From positions 194,308,001 to 194,372,000 of the forward strand of contig JBITNC010000001.1 of assembly GCA_050084985.1 (NCBI GenBank): a DNA stretch of 64,000 bases, read 5' to 3'. A model generated the notes under the pieces. That model worked only from the letters and a program-made list of their open reading frames with translations. It was not told where the DNA came from and made no database searches. The DNA is from Nageia nagi. Its lineage: Eukaryota; Pinophyta. The stretch's first letter is position 1. Each line of letters opens with the position of its first letter. The translations under genes were made by a program, and so were the position numbers. Below are positions 59,460 to 64,000 of the stretch, piece after piece.

Positions 59460-60444
59460 GACCACATTGGAAAAAGAGAGGATTAGACAGGGAGCAAAGG
59501 GTATTAGAGAGATTTTATGCTCCATGTTGTGGTTCAAGGAGCCAAGAGGAGCTACATTGGGTCTTAAGCGAGTAGGAAATCCAATATTGGACTTGGGAAG
59601 GGAGTCACACCCTACATTAGATATTAGGGGAGTTTTCCACCAAATATTGAGCTTAAAGGAGTTTTGATTCCTTACATTGGTTTTTTTTGGGAGAATTGTT
59701 ACTCTATACTAAGTTTTAGGGAGGTTGGAAGCCCCACATTGGGTATTAGGAGATATTTCCACTTGATTTTGGGATTCAAGAAGGATGGGCTACCCACATG
59801 GGACACTTAGAGAGTTGGACATGCCATGTCTAACCATTGGGAGATAAGGTATCTCACATTGAGGGATAGTGGTGATGGTTACCCAACATTGAGCATGAGG
59901 GAGGTTGCATTCCCCTCACAAAGTATTCAAGAACTAAAGGATGCCACATTGTACCTAGTGAGGTTTAACCCCATGATGAGGCTTCAACTGATAGTCAAAT
60001 GTCCTATGTTGAATAATGAGGTAGTTTCTTACCTTGTACTGGCCATGAAAAAAGTAGGGGATCCCATGTGGAGTTTTGAGGATTCCTTACTTCATAGGTG
60101 AAGCAAAGGCTCTACTCATTTTCCACTAACCATGATTTTATTAAGGTTCTTGTAGGTACAATTTCACTTAGACTCACATGCATTCTCATGGTTATGGAGG
60201 ACACTCATTAACTAGTTGCTAAGGAGTGACAGTCACAACAAACTAGAGTGTTTGTAGACTATGTTGATTCATGGGCATGAAGCTTCAACCATATACTCCT
60301 CACCATCACCTTGGATGATGCATATTGAAGTTGCATTCCATCACCATGTGTTCTAGCTATCACTGCCAAAGGATTCTTGGAAGATAATATGATGCAATCT
60401 TCTACCATTGCTTGAGGGAAAACAATTCAAGAGGGGAGGCTTTA
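59460..60444 (+). repeat. degenerate repeat-rich interior of element J
   Basis: From about 59530 to 60090 the text is built from imperfect units like ccccacattgggtattaggag spaced 30-45 bases apart. Open frames here (59467-59667, 59826-60101) follow the repeat and carry no domain. 60100-60430 is pol-like in position but unreadable, then a polypurine tract. Confidence 0.65.
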
Positions 60445-61680
60445 TGACATACCCCTTGTCCAGATGTAATTAGTTATGGGGTCCAAAAGGATCTACTTGT
60501 AATATATCATCCTTATGTATTGCTCTTTGTGATTGTAACTTAGGATAGGAGACTTAATGGGTCAATGGACCCCACTATGTGCGCTAGGTGGGACATATCC
60601 CTCTTAAGGTTAGATTAGGAGTATTTTTCATGCTTGGAGATCTTAATAATGATTATGGGAATCCCAAGGTGTGTTTATCATACATTATATGGAGGAGCTC
60701 TTATTAACCCAATATTAAGTTTAGGAGCATCTAGACATTTGAGTCAACTTGGGGGAGGCTTCTATACCCCCAAATTAGGCACTAAGACCCATGTTTCCCC
60801 TAAGTACCCACTCATACCTTCTAGACCATAGATGCCTTCTTGGGTCCACATGGAGCATAGGGAAGGCCTAGATACCCATGTTGAGCTTGGATTGATCCCT
60901 AGGTACCAATGTTATACCATGAGGGGAATAAATGATGATTTCGAGGTGCAATTAGATCCAAGGGAAGATATATTAATCCTTGGAGCCTCATTTTTAGATA
61001 TGCTTGATTATTATTATTTTATACCATCCATAGGAATTCATGAATTTACAGTGTTAAGCAAGATTCTTAGATGTAATATCTAGAAGGAATTCAAACTAAG
61101 GGATCATGCTTGTCTGTGGTATTAATGCGACATCTTACCCATTCAATGGCATTCCAAGGTATGACTTCTACCATTCAATTGGATATCCAAGATCAGAGGA
61201 GGGATCATTGAATGGAGAGGATTCAAGTTTTGAGGGATGATTATTGTCCCATGGTTCAATTATTGTTCCAATGATCAAGGATATTCATTGTTATACCCTA
61301 ATTAGCTCTAAAGAGGCCAACAATTTCCCCTTAAGGCTTGGTATTATATTACATTGCTTCATGTAATTTGTATACTACCAAGGGAAATTGGATCTTATGC
61401 TTGTGTTACATTGACTCATCTTGTATATGCATTGGATCATTATTGTTATTTATGCTTGTACTTATCATACATTGGTATTATGATTTATTATTGATTGAAT
61501 ATTGCATGTTATAGTCAGACATTGGTATCTTAGTATTTTGTATGTGTATATTGATGTCATAACCCTAATGTTGCATATTTGAGAGTGTGTTGGCTTGTTT
61601 TTGATGCCCTAGACCTAATGTCAAGGTTTGTTAGTTGAAATTTAGTGTTTTTAAGTTGAGGTTCCTTTTGGATCATCACA
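60445..61680 (+). repeat. 3' LTR of element J
   Basis: 1236 bases; contains the 405-base segment missing from the 5' LTR. Followed by agttg. Confidence 0.9.
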
Positions 61681-61685
61681 AGTTG

Positions 61686-62829
61686 GGTTCTATACATGTA
61701 AAATAATAACCAACCCAAATAACTTTATATATGTGGTATAATGGAGGATGATTGAGATTTCAAATTTAAAACAACCTTCTTCAACATTTTATAAATTATT
61801 CTTAAAAGGGGCATTGTGGATAAATTATGCTTAAAAGGAGCAATATAGATAAATTGTGCTTAAAAGAGGTAATATAAAAAAATTACAAATACAAAGAATG
61901 GATAAGAGAGTCCTAAAGAGATCAATAATTTATGCTCCAAAAGGAAGATTGAAATATGTCAATCTTGAGCTAATGTTTTGTATTTATTTTTTCTAAATTT
62001 GAATAAAAGAAAACATTCTCCATATGATTAATGTTTTATACTAACCACCTCACTTCAACTTATGGATTTTATATATATTACATAACTTTACAAAATAAAT
62101 ATAATTGTATTTAAATGGTATTAGTTTGGACTTTTCTTATTTTATTTTATTTTTATTATCCAAGTTCTAATTTTATTAACTATATTATATAGAATTTTCA
62201 TAAATCAACTTAAATAAAATATAGATGATTTCACTTTTTATATTTATGGTAAAACACTATAAATTAAAGATAATATTATTTAAGCAAAATGGATTGGTAC
62301 ATACCTTGAGGTATCCTTTTATTTATAATATGAAATTCTTCTTTAAGAAAATGATCTTTTACACTTTATCTACCAGTTTCTATCTTTGATGATTTTATGT
62401 TGAGTTTAATAGCCTTCAATCACATGCACATAGAAAAATAACATTATGTAAAAACATGTTGACCATACTAAATATATATTTAAATACTAAAATGTAAACA
62501 AAACACTTTGAATATAATCACTTATCTTTGTAACAATTTAATATATATTTGACCTCTAAAAGTAATCTTTGAAGTTCTTTACATCTCATCTACTACTAAA
62601 ATTTTTGAAAATAAATATACTACTTAAGAATTTATATTTATATAAATATATAAAAATATTTACATTTATATATATAATTTTTGATCTTGACAACTAACAC
62701 ATGCTTAACATAATTATACTTGATATTATAAACTATATTGCAAATAATTTATATATAAAATAAAAATTTCAATAAAAAAATTTTCTTGCTATTACTAATA
62801 ATTTTTAAATTCTAGAATTTTTATAATAA
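61686..62829. other. Dicer intron stretch right of element J
   Basis: AT-rich. A triplicated taaattRtgcttaaaaggRgcaatata unit lies at 61790-61875. A possible exon scrap on the minus strand near 62420-62320 (VDKV.KIIFLKKNF) could not be matched with confidence. Confidence 0.5.
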
Positions 62830-62943
62830 ATAAATAAACAATTCCTTCAAAGCACAAATCAAACCAAGATTCTCCAAGCAGTATTCAATATCTACAATTA
62901 TTTTCTTAACAAAACCATCACAAGTCTTGAGCTGACTTTCATA
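62830..62943 (-). pseudogene. Dicer-like exon: helicase insertion region
   Basis: After acceptor ttcatag it reads YESQLKTCDGFVKK and DIEYCLENLGLICALK. CLE.LG.ICA is the conserved plant Dicer motif between the two helicase halves. The expected GT donor after ALK is GA here, so the splice site seems lost and the 3' border is approximate. Confidence 0.75.
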
Positions 62944-63044
62944 CTATGAAGGGATAATCACAAAAAAATTCATTCATAATATGAATATCCATGAATGTTA
63001 CTATATAAAACTATTGTGAGCATGAGTATTGGAGAAAATGTCAC

Positions 63045-63176
63045 CTTTGTCTTGATGATGTCCATTTCTGATTTTAAAAATTCACAATTAAAAGTAAACT
63101 GGTTGTAGTAGACCAATTTATGATTTGCAGTGGGAACATATGATTCTAGGTCCTCCCTATTTCAGGAAGTGTAGAC
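63045..63176 (-). pseudogene. Dicer-like exon: helicase middle
   Basis: After acceptor gatcag the exon reads VYTS, a TGA stop (63164-63162), then NREDLESYVPTANHKLVYYNQ and ends DIIKTK before donor GTGACA. VYT..R..LE.YVP is the conserved Dicer segment after motif II. It is 132 bases, 44 codons, and ends in phase 0. Confidence 0.85.
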
Positions 63177-63799
63177 CTGATCATACATAAAAATAATAAA
63201 ATAATAAATCTTTTTTCTTTTATTATAAATAAAAATACTTAAAGTAGTTAATAATTATTTATAAAGATTTTTTTTTCACCTTAGAGTCATGCTCTAATTT
63301 GGATATATCCTTTTGAATTGAAGAGAAATCTAATATCATTAAAATTATGACCATGCAAATTAAAATTTCATCTTATATATTTCAAATGATCTAAAAATAA
63401 AATTAGGAATTTCGTATATTCTAAACAAGATAAACTATTAAAAAACTCAAGAATCTTAAAATAAAATATACCATAACAAGCACAAATCAGATCAAAGTTA
63501 TATTCTTTTTAAAAAATCTTTAAAGAAATTAAATAAACGTATTATTTTTCTTTATTCTTCTTCGTAAACACTACTAAGCTTTTTCTTTTCCTTTGAGAAG
63601 TGAGGCATCATTCCAAATATTTTCGGTTTATTTTTTGATGGATAGTAAACATTCTACAAGCATATTGTAAATAATCCATTAAATATATATAAAAAATATC
63701 ATTAGCATATCATAAAATTGATTATGACTAAAGAATATAGTAATATTGATAAGAATATATTTATATATATAACACAATAAATAGAAAAGAATAATTTGC
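63177..63799. other. Dicer intron between helicase exons
   Basis: AT-rich, no recognised exon or repeat. Confidence 0.5.
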
Positions 63800-63960
63800 C
63801 TTCATAATTTGGGTATAGGTATGACCTTTGCTTGCATGATAACAGTCATCAAAGATTATTAGTTTGACAATTTCTAATCTCACCAAAGCATGTCCTAGCA
63901 TATCTAGGAGAATTTGGGGAGTCATAACAAGAACTTGAACTTGCAATGAGTATATCATAT
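63800..63960 (-). pseudogene. Dicer-like exon: helicase motif II
   Basis: VLVMTPQILLDML and VKLIIFDDCYHASKGH, TYTQIMK correspond to the ATP-hydrolysis region of Dicer helicase. The family has D-E-C-H; here it is D-D-C-Y, so Glu (water activation) became Asp and His became Tyr. The exon ends MK followed by GCAAAT, a GC or lost GT splice donor. Upstream helicase motif I is outside the window or further right. Confidence 0.85.
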
Positions 63961-64000
63961 TATAGATTATAAATCAAAGTAATTTTATATTAAAAAAATA

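Larger units (their letters stand above)
56425..61680 (+). mobile_element. gag-protease-only LTR element J in a Dicer intron
   Basis: LTRs 56425-57251 and 60445-61680 share both ends (TGTAACATCCCC or TGACATACCCC to GATCATCACA), flanked by agttg on both sides (56420-56424 and 61681-61685). A primer site follows the 5' LTR and a polypurine tract (aagaggggaggcttta) precedes the 3' LTR. The interior encodes a decayed Gag and a gypsy-type protease but no RT or integrase, so it is probably non-autonomous. It is antisense to the Dicer gene. Confidence 0.92.
42231..63960 (-). pseudogene. Dicer-like gene, DCL2-like, decayed and interrupted by retroelements
   Basis: Exon relics on the minus strand give, in order, the helicase motif II region, helicase middle, helicase C-terminal domain, DUF283, the strand preceding PAZ, the segment following PAZ, RNase IIIa, RNase IIIb and a dsRNA-binding domain. 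Dicers cut long dsRNA into small RNAs; DCL2 makes 22-nt siRNAs. The DCL2 assignment rests on GYIRDEPFDP, APG and IPC after RNase IIIa and on YHVPSTGA; it is from memory of the family and not certain. In-frame stops are at 63164-63162, 55774-55772, 55524-55522, 55285-55283, 54803-54798 (two), 44910-44908, 44368-44366 and 42470-42468. The N-terminus lies beyond the window. Three LTR elements occupy the introns. Confidence 0.88.

Noticed and set aside
1-61680. Endogenous pararetrovirus
   Set aside because: All polymerase relics are explained by copia, gypsy or LINE order, with LTRs, iMet primer sites and 5-base target duplications; no movement protein or coat motif was seen.
62320-62440. Further Dicer helicase exon
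   Set aside because: Only a weak VDKV...KK stretch with stops; not distinguishable from chance without alignment.
42231-63960. A working Dicer gene
   Set aside because: Multiple in-frame stops lie inside clearly conserved motifs (DUF283, helicase IV and VI, RNase IIIb end), plus a frameshifting splice donor and absent PAZ.

Overview
The window is nuclear DNA from a land plant. It is AT-rich and packed with old, nested, stop-riddled Ty1/copia and Ty3/gypsy LTR retrotransposons plus one LINE relic. A plant Dicer-like gene has been stretched over more than 21 kb by insertions in its introns. Huge introns and deeply decayed full-length retroelements suggest a large-genome seed plant, most like a gymnosperm; that is an inference, not proof. 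No tRNA, rRNA, CRISPR array or bacterial-style operon was seen, and no intact protein-coding gene.

Layout, left to right. 1-2417: 3' part of a plus-strand gypsy element (gag knuckle, protease, 3' LTR). About 2.7-9.6 kb: a minus-strand gypsy element with gag, protease, RT, RNase H, a second RNase H and integrase, resembling the Tat/Athila group. 9.65-21.0 kb: a copia element split by a second copia element (11463-18404, two about 500-bp LTRs, target duplication aatag/aacag). 21.04-21.66 kb: 3' end and LTR of a third copia family. 24.4-25.7 kb: LINE reverse transcriptase relic. 26185-40503: a copia element with matching LTRs and target duplication ttaac, itself holding a gag/pol-less LTR element (26888-33146, target duplication atact). 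40.5-42.2 kb: unassigned flank.

From 42231 to the right edge the minus strand carries a Dicer-like gene. It shows the helicase core, helicase C-terminal domain, Dicer dimerisation domain (DUF283), the strand before PAZ, two RNase III domains and one dsRNA-binding domain; short motifs look most like plant DCL2. Its introns hold a decayed copia element (45140-47518), a chromodomain gypsy element (48283-54276) and a gag-protease-only LTR element (56425-61680, target duplication agttg). The copy has about nine in-frame stop sites, a lost base at one splice donor, an altered DExH box and no room for a PAZ domain, so it is called a pseudogene. The tandem RNase III half (43840-42685) is nevertheless free of stops and has clean splice sites. 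That contrast is the most interesting observation here.

Most stops in both the Dicer copy and the retroelements sit where related sequences have CAA, CAG or CGA. This fits C-to-T decay of methylated DNA. All coordinates of domain relics without an open frame were read by hand and are approximate; LTR borders supported by target duplications are precise.
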